DNA of 64,000 nucleotides from Saccoglossus kowalevskii (Eukaryota > Hemichordata > Enteropneusta > Harrimaniidae). Of this stretch, positions 51,913 through 63,700 are shown piece after piece. Under the pieces are notes generated by a model that saw only the letters and a program-made list of their open reading frames with translations, did not search any database and was not told where the DNA came from. The stretch covers positions 1 through 64,000 of the forward strand of contig NW_003148699.1 of NCBI RefSeq assembly GCF_000003605.2, given 5' to 3'. The translations under genes were made by a program, and so were the position numbers. The number at the start of each line of letters is the position of its first letter. The stretch's first letter is position 1.

Positions 51913-54370
51913 GTTTAAACAATGACTGTACTAGTATACAGGTTTGGGGTTCCAACACTGACTGTACTAGTATACAGGTGTGGGGTTCCAACACTGACTG
52001 AACTAGTATACAGGTGTTGGGTTCCAACACTGACTGCACTGGTATACAGATGTGAGGTTCCAACACTGACTGTACTAGTATACAGGTGTGGGGTTGCAAC
52101 ACTAACTGTACTAGTATACAGGTGTGGGGTTCCAACACTGACTGTACTAGTATACAGGTGTGGGGTTCCAACACTGACTGTACTAGTATACAGGTGTGGG
52201 GTTCCAGCACTGACTGTACTTGTATACAGGTGTGGGGTTCCAACACTGACTGTACTGGTATACAGGTGTGGAGTTCCAACACTGACTGTACTGGTATGCA
52301 GATATGGGGTTGCAACACTAACTGTACTAGTATACAGGTGTGGGGTTGCAATAGTGACTATACTGGTATACAGGTGTGGGGTTTAAACAATGACTGTACT
52401 AGTATACAGGTATGGGGTTCCAACACTGACTGTACTAGTATACAGGTGTGGGGTTCCAACACTGACTGAACTAGTATACAGGTGTTGGGTTCCAACACTG
52501 ACTGCACTGGTATACAGATGTGAGGTTCCAACACTGACTGTACTAGTATACAGGTGTGGGGTTGCAACACTAACTGTACTAGTATACAGGTGTGGGGTTC
52601 CAACACTGACTGTACTAGTATACAGGTGTGGGGTTCCAACACTGACTGTACTAGTATACAGGTGTGGGGTTCCAACACTGACTGTACTTGTATACAGGTG
52701 TGGGGTTCCAACACTGACTGTACTGGTATACAGGTGTGGAGTTCCAACACTGACTGTACTGGTATGCAGATATGGGGTTCCAACACTAACTGTACTAGTA
52801 TACAGGTGTGGGGTTGCAATAGTGACTATACTGGTATACAGGTGTGGGGTTTAAACAATGACTGTACTAGTATACAGGTGTGGGGTTCCAACACTGACTG
52901 TACTAGTATACAGGTGTGGGGTTCTAACACTGACTGTACTAGTATACATGTGTGGGGTTCCAACACTGACTGTACTTGTATACAGGTGTGGGGTTCCAAC
53001 ACTGACTGTACTGGTATACAGGTGTGGAGTTCCAACACTGACTGTACTGGTATGCAGATATGGGGTTCCAACACTCACTGTACTAGTATACAGGTGTGGG
53101 ATTCCAACACTGACTGTACTAGTATACAGGTGTGGGGTTGCAACACTGACTGTACTAGTATACAAGTGTGGGGTTGCAACACTGACTGTACTAGTATACA
53201 GGTGTGGGGTTCCAACACTGACTGTACTTGTATACAGGTGTGGGGTCCAACACAGACTGTACTGGTATACAGGTGTGGGGTTCCAACCCTGACTGTACTG
53301 GTATACAGGTGTTGGGTTCCAACACTGACTGTACTAGTATACAGGTGTGGGGTTTCAACACTGACTGTACTGGTATACAGGTGTGGGGTTCCAACACTGA
53401 CTGTACTAGTATACAGATGTGGGGTTGCAACACTAACTGTTCTAGTATACAGGTGTGGGGTTGCAATAGTGACTATACTGGTATACAGGTGTGGGGTTTA
53501 AACAATGACTGTACTAGTATACAGGTGTGGGGTTCCAACACTGACTGTACTAGTATACAGGTGTGGGGTTCCAACACTGACTGAACTAGTATACAGGTGT
53601 TGGGTTCCAACACTGACTGCACTGGTATACAGATGTGAGGTTCCAACACTGACTGTACTAGTATACAGGTGTGGGTTTGCAACACTAACTGTACTAGTAT
53701 ACAGGTGTGGGGTTCCTACACTGACTGTACTAGTATACAGGTGTGGGGTTCCAACACTGACTGTACTAGTATACAGGTGCGGGGTTCCAACACTGACTGT
53801 ACTTGTATACAGGTGTGGGGTTCCAACACTGACTGTACTGGTATACAGGTGTGGAGTTCCAACACTGACTGTACTGGTATGCAGATATGGGGTTGCAACA
53901 CTAACTGTACTAGTATACAGGTGTGGGGTTGCAATAGTGACTATACTGGTATACAGGTGTGGGGTTTAAACAATGACTGTACTAGTATACAGGTGTGGGG
54001 TTCCAACACTGAATGTACTAGTATACAGGTGTGGGGTTCCAACACTGACTGAACTAGTATACAGGTGTTGGGTTCCAACACTGACTGCACTGGTATACAG
54101 ATGTGAGGTTCCAACACTGACTGTACTAGTATACAGGTGTGGGGTTGCAACACTAACTGTACTAGTATACAGGTGTGGGGTTCCAACACTGACTGTACTA
54201 GTATACAGGTATGGGGTTCCAACACTGACTGTACTAGTATACAGGTGTGGGGTTCCAACACTGACTGTACTTGTATACAGGTGTGGGGTTCCAACACTGA
54301 CTGTACTGGTATACAGGTGTGGAGTTCCAACACTGACTGTACTGGTATGCAGGTATGGGGTTCCAACACT
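51913..54370 (+). repeat. 13-mer higher-order repeat (468 bp) headed by GTTTAAAC
   Basis: GTTTAAAC starts at 51,913, 52,381, 52,849, 53,496 and 53,964. Spacings are 468, 468, 647 and 468 bp. The copies from 51,913, 52,381, 53,496 and 53,964 share GACTGAAC, GTGTTGGG, ACTGCACTGG and CAGATGTGAGG units. The 52,849-53,495 copy is longer and lacks that set, containing GGTTCTAAC, ACATGTGTGG and a GGGGTCC unit, so it looks replaced or inserted. Confidence 0.88.
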
Positions 54371-57300
54371 CACTGTACTGGTATACAGGTGTGGGGTTCC
54401 AACACTGACTGTACTAGTATACAGGTGTGTGGTTCCAACACTGACTGTACTGGTATACAGGTGTGGGGTTGCAACACTGACTGTACTAGTATACAGGTGT
54501 GGGGTTCCAACACTGACTGTACTAGTATACAGGTGTGGGGTTCCAACACTGACTGTACTTGTATACAGGTGTGGGGTTCCAACACTGACTGTACTTGTAT
54601 ACAGGTGTGGGGTTCCAACACAGACTGTACTGGTATACAGGTGTGGGGTTGCAACACTGACTGTACTAGTATACAGGTGTGGGGTTCCAACACTGACTGT
54701 ACTAGTATACATGTGTGGGGTTGCAACACTGACTGTACTAGTATACAGGTGTGGGGTTCCAACACTGACTGTACTAGTATACAGGTGTGTGGTTCCAACA
54801 CTGACTGTACTAGTATACAGGTGTGGGGTTCCAACACTGACTGTACTAGTATACAGGTGTGGGGTTCCAACACTGACTGTACTTGTATACAGGTGTGGGG
54901 TTCCAACACTGACTGTACTGGTATACAGGTGTGGAGTTCCAACACTGACTGTACTGGTATGCAGGTATGGGGTTCCAACACTCACTGTACTGGTATACAG
55001 GTGTGGGGTTCCAACACTGACTGTACTAGTATACAGGTGTGTGGTTCCAACACTGACTGTACTGGTATACTGGCGTGGGGTTGCAACACTGACTGTACTA
55101 GTATACAGGTGTGGGGTTCCAACACTGACTGTACTAGTATACAGGTGTGGGGTTCCAACACTGACTGTACTTGTATACAGGTGTGGGGTTCCAACACAGA
55201 CTGTACTGGTATACAGGTGTGGGGTTCCAACACTGACTGTACTAGTATACAGGTGTGGGGTTCCAACACTGACTGTACTAGTATACAGGTGTGGGGTTGC
55301 AACACTGACTGTACTAGTATACAGGTGTGGGGTTCCAACACTGACTGTACTAGTATACAGGTGTGTGGTTCCAACACTGACTGTACTGGTATACAGGTGT
55401 GGGGTTGCAACACTGACTGTACTAGTATACAGGTGTGGGGTTCCAACACTGACTGTACTAGTATGCAGGTGTGGGGTTCCAACACTGACTGTACTGGTAT
55501 ACAGGTGTTGGGTTCCAACACTTACTGTACTAGTATACAGGTGTGGGGTTCCAACACTGACTGTACTTGTATACAGGTGTGGGGTTCCAACACTGACTGT
55601 ACTAGTATACAGGTGTGGGGTTCCAAAACGGACTGTACTAGTATACAGGTGTAAGGTTCCAACACTGACTGTACTAGTATACAGGTGTGGGGTTCCAACA
55701 CTGACTGTACAAGTATACAGGTGTGGGGTTCCAACACTGACTGAACTAGTATACAGGTGTGGGGTTCCAAAACGGACTGTACTAGTATACAGGTGTAAGG
55801 TTCCAACACTGACTGTACTAGTATACAGGTGTGGGGTTCCAACACTGACTGTACAAGTATACAGGTGTGGGGCTCCAACACTGACTGTACCAGTATACAG
55901 GTGTGGGGTTCCAACACTGAGTGTATTAGTATACAGGTGTGGGGTTCCAACACTGACTGTACTAGTATACAGGTGTGGGGTTCCAACACTGACTGTACTT
56001 GTATACAGGTGTGGGGTTCCAACATTGACTGTACTGGTATACAGGTGTGGAGTTCCAACACTGACTGTACTGGTATGCAGGTATGGGGTTCCAACACTCA
56101 CTGTACTGGTATACAGGTGTGGGGTTCCAACACTGACTGTACTAGTATACAGGTGTGGGGTTCCAACATGACTGTACTAGTATACAGGTGTGTGGTTGCA
56201 ACACTGACTGTACTAGTATACAGGTGTGAGGTTCCAACACTGACTGTACTAGTATACAGGTGTGGGGTTCCAACACTGACTGTACTAGTATACAGGTGTG
56301 GGGTTCCAACACTGACTGTACTTGTATACAGGTGAGGGGTTCCAACACAGACTGTACTGGTATACAGGTGTGGGGATGCAACACTGACTGTACTAGTATA
56401 CAGGTGTGGGGTTCCAACACTGACTGTACTAGTATACAGGTGTGGGGTTGCAACACTGACTGTACTAGTATACAGGTGTGGGGTTCCAACACTGACTGTA
56501 CTAGTATACAGGTGTGGGGTTCCAACACTGACTGTACTTGTATACAGGTGTGGGGTTCCAACACTGACTGTACTTGTATACAGGTGTGGGGTTCCAACAC
56601 TGACTGTACTGGTATACAGGTGTGGAGTTCCAACACTGACTGTAATGGTATGCAGGTATGGGGTTCCAACACTCACTGTACTGGTATACAGGTGTGGGGT
56701 TCCAACACTGACTGTACTAGTATACAGGTGTGGGGTTCCAACACTAACTGTACTAGTATACAGGTGTGGGGTTGCAACACTGACTGTACTAGTATACAGG
56801 TGTGAGGTTCCAACACTGACTGTACTAGTATACAGGTGTGGGGTTCCAACACTGACTGTACTGGTATACAGGTGTGGGGTTCCAACACTGACTGTACTTG
56901 TATACAGGTGTGGGGTTCCAACACTGACTGTACGAGTATACAGGTGTGTGGTTCCAACACGGACTGTACTAGTATACAGGTGTAAGGTTCCAACACTGAC
57001 TGTACTAGTATACAGGTGTGGGGTTGCAACACTGACTGTACTAGTATACAGGTGTGGGGTTCCAACACTGACTGTACTAGTATACATGTGTGGGGTTGCA
57101 ACACTAACTGTACTAGTATACAGGTGTGGGGTTCCAACACTGACTTTACTAGTATACAGGTGTGTGGTTCCAACACTGACTGTACTAGTATACAGGTGTG
57201 GGGTTCCAACACTGACTGTACTAGTATACAGGTGTGGGGTTCCAACACTGACTGTACTTGTATACAGGTGTGGGGTTCCAACACTGACTGTACTGGTATA

Positions 57301-58075
57301 CAGGTGTGGAGTTCCAACACTGACTGTACTGGTATGCAGGTATGGGGTTCCAACACTCACTGTACTGGTATACAGGTGTGGGGTTCCAACACTGACTGTA
57401 CTAGTATACAGGTGTGTGGTTCCAACACTGACTGTACTGGTATACAGGTGTGGGGTTCCAACACAGACTGTACTGGTATACAGGCGTGGGGTTGCAACAC
57501 TGACTGTACTAGTATACAGGTGTGGGGTTCCAACACTGACTGTACTAGTATACAGGTGTGGGGTTCCAACACTGACTGTACTTGTATACAGGTGTGGGGT
57601 TCCAACACAGACTGTACTGGTATACAGGTGTGGGGTTCCAACACTGACTGTACTAGTATACAGGTGTGGGGTTCCAACACTGACTGTACTAGTATACAGG
57701 TGTGGGGTTGCAACACTGACTGTACTAGTATACAGGTGTGGGGTTCCAACACTGACTGTACTAGTATACAGGTGTGTGGTTCCAACACTGACTGTACTGG
57801 TATACAGGTGTGGGGTTGCAACACTGACTGTACTAGTATACAGGTGTGGGGTTCCAACACTGACTGTACTAGTATGCAGGTGTGGGGTTCCAACACTGAC
57901 TGTACTGGTATACAGGTGTTGGGTTCCAACACTTACTGTACTAGTATACAGGTGTGGGGTTCCAACACTGACTGTACTTGTATACAGGTGTGGGGTTCCA
58001 ACACTGACTGTACTAGTATACAGGTGTGGGGTTCCAAAACGGACTGTACTAGTATACAGGTGTAAGGTTCCAACA
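54371..58075 (+). repeat. Large block repeated at about 2,411 bp
   Basis: The right halves correspond. GTGTTGGG plus CTTACTG near 55,506-55,525 recurs near 57,917-57,936, and CCAAAACGG plus GTGTAAGG near 55,622 recurs near 58,033 (shift 2,411, 67 units minus one base). A third short repeat of the CCAAAACGG unit is at 55,768. The part 56,255-57,457 is the long-range copy of 19,555-20,757. Confidence 0.8.
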
Positions 58076-60838
58076 CTGACTTGTACTAGTATACAGGTGT
58101 GGGGTTCCAACACTGACTGTACTAGTATACAGGTGTGGGGTTGCAACACTGACTGTACTAGTATACAGGTGTGGGGTTCCAACACTGACTGTACTAGTAT
58201 ACAGGTGTGGGGTTCCAACACTGACTGTACTAGTATACAGGTGTGGGGTTCCAACACTGACTGTACTAGTATACAGGTGTGGGGTTCCAACACTGACTGT
58301 ACTGGTATACAGGTGTGGGGTTGCAACACTGACTGTACTAGTATACAGGTGTGGGGTTCCAACACTGACTGTACTAGTATACAGGTGTGGGGTTCCAACA
58401 CTGACTGTACTTGTATACAGGTGTGGGGTTCCAACACAGACTGTACTGGTATACAGGTGTGGGGTTGCAACACTGACTGTACTAGTATACAGGTGTGGGG
58501 TTGCAACACTGACTGTACTAGTATACAGGTGTGGGGTTGCAACACTGACTGTACTAGTATACAGGTGTGGGGTTCCAACACTGACTGTACTACTATACAG
58601 GTGTGGGGTTCCAACACTGACTGTACTAGTATACAGGTGTGGGGTTCCAACACTGACTGTACTTGTATACAGGTGTGGGGTTCCAACACTGACTGTACTG
58701 GTATAAAGGTGTGGAGTTCCAACACTGACTGTAATGGTATGCAGGTATGGAGTTCCAACACTGACTGTACTGGAATACAGGTGTGGGGTTCCAACACTGA
58801 CTGTACTAGTATACAGGTGTGGGGTTCCAACACTGACTGTACTAGTATACAGGTGTGGGGTTCCAACACTGACTGTACTAGTATACAGGTGTGGGGTTCC
58901 AACACTGACTGTACTTGTATACAGGTGTGGGGTTCCAACACTGACTGTACTGGTATACAGGTGTGGAGTTCCAACACTGACTGTACTGGTATGCAGGTAT
59001 GGGGTTCCAACACTCACTGTACTGGTATACAGGTGTGGGGTTCCAACACTGACTGTACTAGTATACAGGTGTGTGGTTCCAACACTGACTGTACTGGTAT
59101 ACAGGTGTGGGGTTGTAACACTGACTGTACTTGTATACAGGTGTGGGGTTCCAACACTGACTGTACTAGTATACAGGTGTGGGGTTCCAACACTGACTGT
59201 ACTTGTATACAGGTGTGGGGTTCCAACACAGACTGTACTGGTATACAGGTGTGGGGTTGCAACACTGACTGTACTAGTATACAGGTGTGGGGTTCCAACA
59301 CTGACTGTACTAGTATACATGTGTGGGGTTGCAACACTGACTGTACTAGTATACAGGTGTGGGGTTCCAACACTGACTGTACTAGTATACAGGTGTGTGG
59401 TTCCAACACTGACTGTACTAGTATACAGGTGTGGGGTTCCAACACTGACTGTACTAGTATACAGGTGTGGGGTTCCAACACTGACTGTACTTGTATACAG
59501 GTGTGGGGTTCCAACACTGACTGTACTGGTATACAGGTGTGGAGTTCCAACACTGACTGTACTGGTATGCAGGTATGGGGTTCCAACACTCACTGTACTG
59601 GTATACAGGTGTGGGGTTCAAACACTGACTGTACTAGTATACAGGTGTGTGGTTCCAACACTGACTGTACTGGTATACAGGTGTGGGGTTGCAACACTGA
59701 CTGTACTAGTATACAGGTGTGGGGTTCCAACACTGACTGTACTAGTATACAGGTGTGGGGTTCCAACACTGACTGTACTTGTATACAGGTGTGGGGTTCC
59801 AACACAGACTGTACTAGTATACAGGTGTGGGGTTGCAACACTGACTGTACTAGTATACAGGTGTGGGGTTCCAACACTGACTGTACTAGTATACAGGTGT
59901 GGGGTTGCAACACTGACTGTACTAGTATACAGGTGTGGGGTTCCAACACTGACTGTACTAGTATACAGGTGTGTGGTTCCAACACTGACTGTACTGGTAT
60001 ACAGGTGTGGGGTTGCAACACTGACTGTACTAGTATACAGGTGTGGGGTTCCAACAATGACTGTACTAGTATGCAGGTGTGGGGTTCCAACACTGACTGT
60101 ACTTGTATACAGGTGTGGGGTTCCAACACAGACTGTACTGGTATACAGGTGTGGGGTTGCAACACTGACTGTACTAGTATACAGGTGTGGGGTTCCAACA
60201 CTGACTGTACTAGTATACAGGTGTGGGGTTGCAACACTGACTGTACTAGTATACAGGTGTGGGGTTCCAACACTGACTGTACTAGTATACAGGTGTGGGG
60301 TTCCAACACTGACTGTACTTGTATACAGGTGTGGGGTTCCAACACTGACTGTACTGGTATACAGGTGTGGAGTTCCAACACTGACTGTACTGGTATGCAG
60401 GTATGGGGTTCCAACACTCACTGTACTGGTATACAGGTGTGGGGTTCCAACACTGACAGTACTAGTATACAGGTGTGTGGTTCCAACACTGACTGTACTG
60501 GTATACAGGTGTGGGGTTGTAACACTGACTGTACTTGTATACAGGTGTGGGGTTCCAACACTGACTGTACTAGTATACAGGTGTGGGGTTCCAACACTGA
60601 CTGTACTTGTATACAGGTGTGGGGTTCCAACACTGACTGTACTGGTATACAGGTGTGGAGTTCCAACACTGACTGTACTGGTATGCAGGTATGGGGTTCC
60701 AACACTCACTGTACTGGTATACAGGTGTGGGGTTCCAACACTGACTGTACTAGTATACAGGTGTGGGGTTCCGACACTGACTGTACTAGTATACAGGTGC
60801 GGGGTTGCAACACTGACTGTACTAGTATACAGGTGTGA
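56645..60838 (+). other. Longest open frame (1,397 codons): repeat by-product, not a gene
   Basis: This is the longest of many open frames on both strands; others are 32,770-36,882 (minus, 1,370 codons) and 21,160-25,044 (plus, 1,294 codons). The consensus has stops in only one frame per strand, and 36 is a multiple of three, so open frames arise without selection. They read as 12-residue repeats such as GVPTLTVLVYRC or WGSNTDCTSIQV on the plus strand and VGTPHLYTSTVS on the minus strand. This one switches from one repeat type to the other part-way, where a phase shift occurs. Length changes that are not multiples of three are frequent. I saw no splice, promoter or unique-coding context. I treat none of them as coding. 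Confidence 0.93.
58076..60704 (+). repeat. Mixed satellite with closely spaced cassettes
   Basis: A one-base gain (GACTTGTAC) lies at 58,079-58,087. ACTCAC cassettes near 59,013, 59,589, 60,417 and 60,705 are 576, 828 and 288 bp apart (16, 23 and 8 units). A TTGTAACAC unit recurs at 59,113 and 60,517. No gene is seen. Confidence 0.7.
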
Positions 60839-62220
60839 GGTTCCAACACTGACTGTACTAGTATACAGGTGTGGGGTTCCAACAGTGACTGTACTTGTAT
60901 ACAGGTGTGGGGTTCCAACACTGACTGCACTAGTATACAGGTGTACATGTATGGGGTTCCTACACTGCCTGTACTAGTATACAGGTATGGGGTTTCAACA
61001 CTGACTGTACTGGTATACAGGTGTGGTGTTCCAACACTGACTGTACTAGTATACAGGTGTGGGGTTCCAACACTCACTGTACTAGTGTACAGGTGTGGGG
61101 TTCAAACACTGACTGTACTAGTATACAGGTGTGGGGTTCCAACACTGACTGTAATAGTGTACAGATGTGGGGTTCCAACACTGTCTGTACTTTTATACAG
61201 GTATTGGGTTTCAACACTGACTGTAATAGTGTACAGGTGTGGGGTTCCAACACTGACCGTACAAGTGTACAGGTGTTGTATACCAACACTGACTGTACTA
61301 GTATACAGGTGTGGTGTTCCAACACTGACTGTACTAGTATACAGGTGTGAGTTCCAACACTGACTGTACTTGTATACAGGTGTGGGGTTCCAACACTGAC
61401 TGTACTAGTATACAGGTGTGGGGTTGCAACACTGACTGTACTAGTATACAGGTGTGGGGTTGCAACACTGACTGTACTAGTATACAGGTGTGGGGTTCCA
61501 ACACTGACTGTACTAGTATACAGGTGTGGGGTTCCAACACTGACTGTACTTGTATACAGGTGTGGGGTTCCAACACTGACTGTACTGGTATACAGGTGTG
61601 GAGTTCCAACACTGACTGTACTGGTATGCAGTTATGGGGTTCCGACACTGACTGTACTAGTATACAGGTGCGGGGTTGCAACACTGACTGTACTAGTATA
61701 CAGGTGTGAGGTTCCAACACTGACTGTACTAGTATACAGGTGTGGGGTTCCAACAGTGACTGTACTTGTATACAGGTGTGGGGTTCCAACACTGACTGCA
61801 CTAGTATACAGGTGTACATGTATGGGGTTCCTACACTGCCTGTACTAGTATACAGGTATGGGGTTTCAACACTGACTGTACTGGTATACAGGTGTGGTGT
61901 TCCAACACTGACTGTACTAGTATACAGGTGTGGGGTTCCAACACTCACTGTACTAGTGTACAGGTGTGGGGTTCAAACACTGACTGTACTAGTATACAGG
62001 TGTGGGGTTCCAACACTGACTGTAATAGTGTACAGATGTGGGGTTCCAACACTGTCTGTACTTTTATACAGGTATTGGGTTTCAACACTGACTGTAATAG
62101 TGTACAGGTGTGGGGTTCCAACACTGACCGTACAAGTGTACAGGTGTTGTGTACCAACACTGACTGTACTAGTATACAGGTGTGGTGTTCCAACACTGAC
62201 TGTACTAGTATACAGGTGTG
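60705..62220 (+). repeat. 871-bp duplication carrying the ACATGTAT insertion
   Basis: CCGACACTG at about 60,771 recurs at about 61,642; ACATGTAT at 60,945 recurs at 61,816; GTCTGTACTTTTATACAGG near 61,181 recurs near 62,052. All give a shift of 871 (24 units plus 7). The first part also matches 4,567-4,840 at a shift of 56,139, so this edge of the window is linked to the left end. Confidence 0.88.
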
Positions 62221-63700
62221 GGGTTCCAACACTGACTGTACAAGTATACAGGTGTGTGGTTCCAACACTGACTGTAGTAGTATACAGGTGTGCGGTTCCA
62301 ACACTGACTGTACATGTATACAGGTGTGGGGCTCCAACACTGACTGTACCAGTATACAGGTGTGGGGTTCCAACACTGACTGTATTAGTATACAGGTGTG
62401 GGGTTCCAACACTGACTGTACTAGTATACAGGTGTGGGGTTCCAACACTGACTGTACTTGTATACAGGTGTGGGGTGACAACATTGACTGTACTGGTATA
62501 CAGGTGTGGAGTTCCAACACTGACTGTACTGGTATGCAGGTATGGGGTTCCAACACTCACTGTACTGGTATACAGGTGTGGGGTTCCAACACTGACTGTA
62601 CTAGTATACAGGTGTGGGGTTCCAACACTGACTGTACTAGTATACAGGTGTGGGGTTCCAACACTGACTGTACTAGTATACAGGTGTGGGGCTCCAACAC
62701 TGACTGTACCAGTATACAGGTGTGGGGTTCCAATACTGACTGTACTGGTATACATGTGTTGGGTTCCAACACTGACTGTACTAGTATACAGGTGTGGGGT
62801 TCCAACACTGACTGTACCAGTATACAGGTGTGGGGTTCCAACACTGACTGTACTGGTATACATGTGTTGGGTTCCAACACTGACTGTACTAGTATACAGG
62901 TGTGGGGTTCCAACACTGACTGTACTTGTATACAGGTGTGGGGTTCCAACACTAACTGTACTGGTATACAGGTGTGGAGTTCCAACACTGACTGTACTAG
63001 TATGCAGGTATGGAGTTCCAACACTCACTGTACTGGTATACAGGTGTGGGGTTCCAACACTGACTGTACTAGTATACAGGTGTGGGGTTCCAACACGGAC
63101 TGTACTAGTATACAGGTGTAAGGTTCCAACACTGACTGTACTAGTATACAGGTGTGGGGTTCCAACACTGACTGTACTGGTATACAGGTGTGGAGTTCCA
63201 ACACTGACTGTACTGGTATGCAGATATGGGGTTCCAACACTGACTGTACTGGTATGCAGGTATGGGGTTCCAACACTCACTGTACTGGTATACAGGTGTG
63301 GGGTTCCAACACTGACTGTACTAGTATACAGGTGTGGGGTTCCAACACTGACTGTACTAGTATACAGGTGTGGGGTTCCAACACTGACTGTACTAGTATA
63401 CAGGTGTGGGGCTCCAACACTGGCTGTACCAGTATACAGGTGTGGGGTTCCAACACTGACTGTACTGGTATACATGTGTTGGGTTCCAACACTGACTGTA
63501 CTAGTATACAGGTGTGGGGTTCCAACACTGACTGTACTTGTATACAGGTGTGGGGTTCCAACACTGACTGTACTAGTATACAGGTGTGGGGTTCCAACAC
63601 GGACTGTACTAGTATACAGGTGTAAGGTTCCAACACTGACTGTACTAGTATACAGGTGTGGGGTTCCAACACTGACTGTACTGGTATACAGGTGTGGAGT
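62221..63700 (+). repeat. Mixed satellite segment
   Basis: It resembles 36.1-36.9 kb: a GTAGTAGTATA/GTGTGCGG pair, GGGGCTCC units, and GGTATACATGTGTTGGG units near 62,749, 62,857 and 63,469. GGGGTGACAAC near 62,473 was seen once. No gene is seen. Confidence 0.7.
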
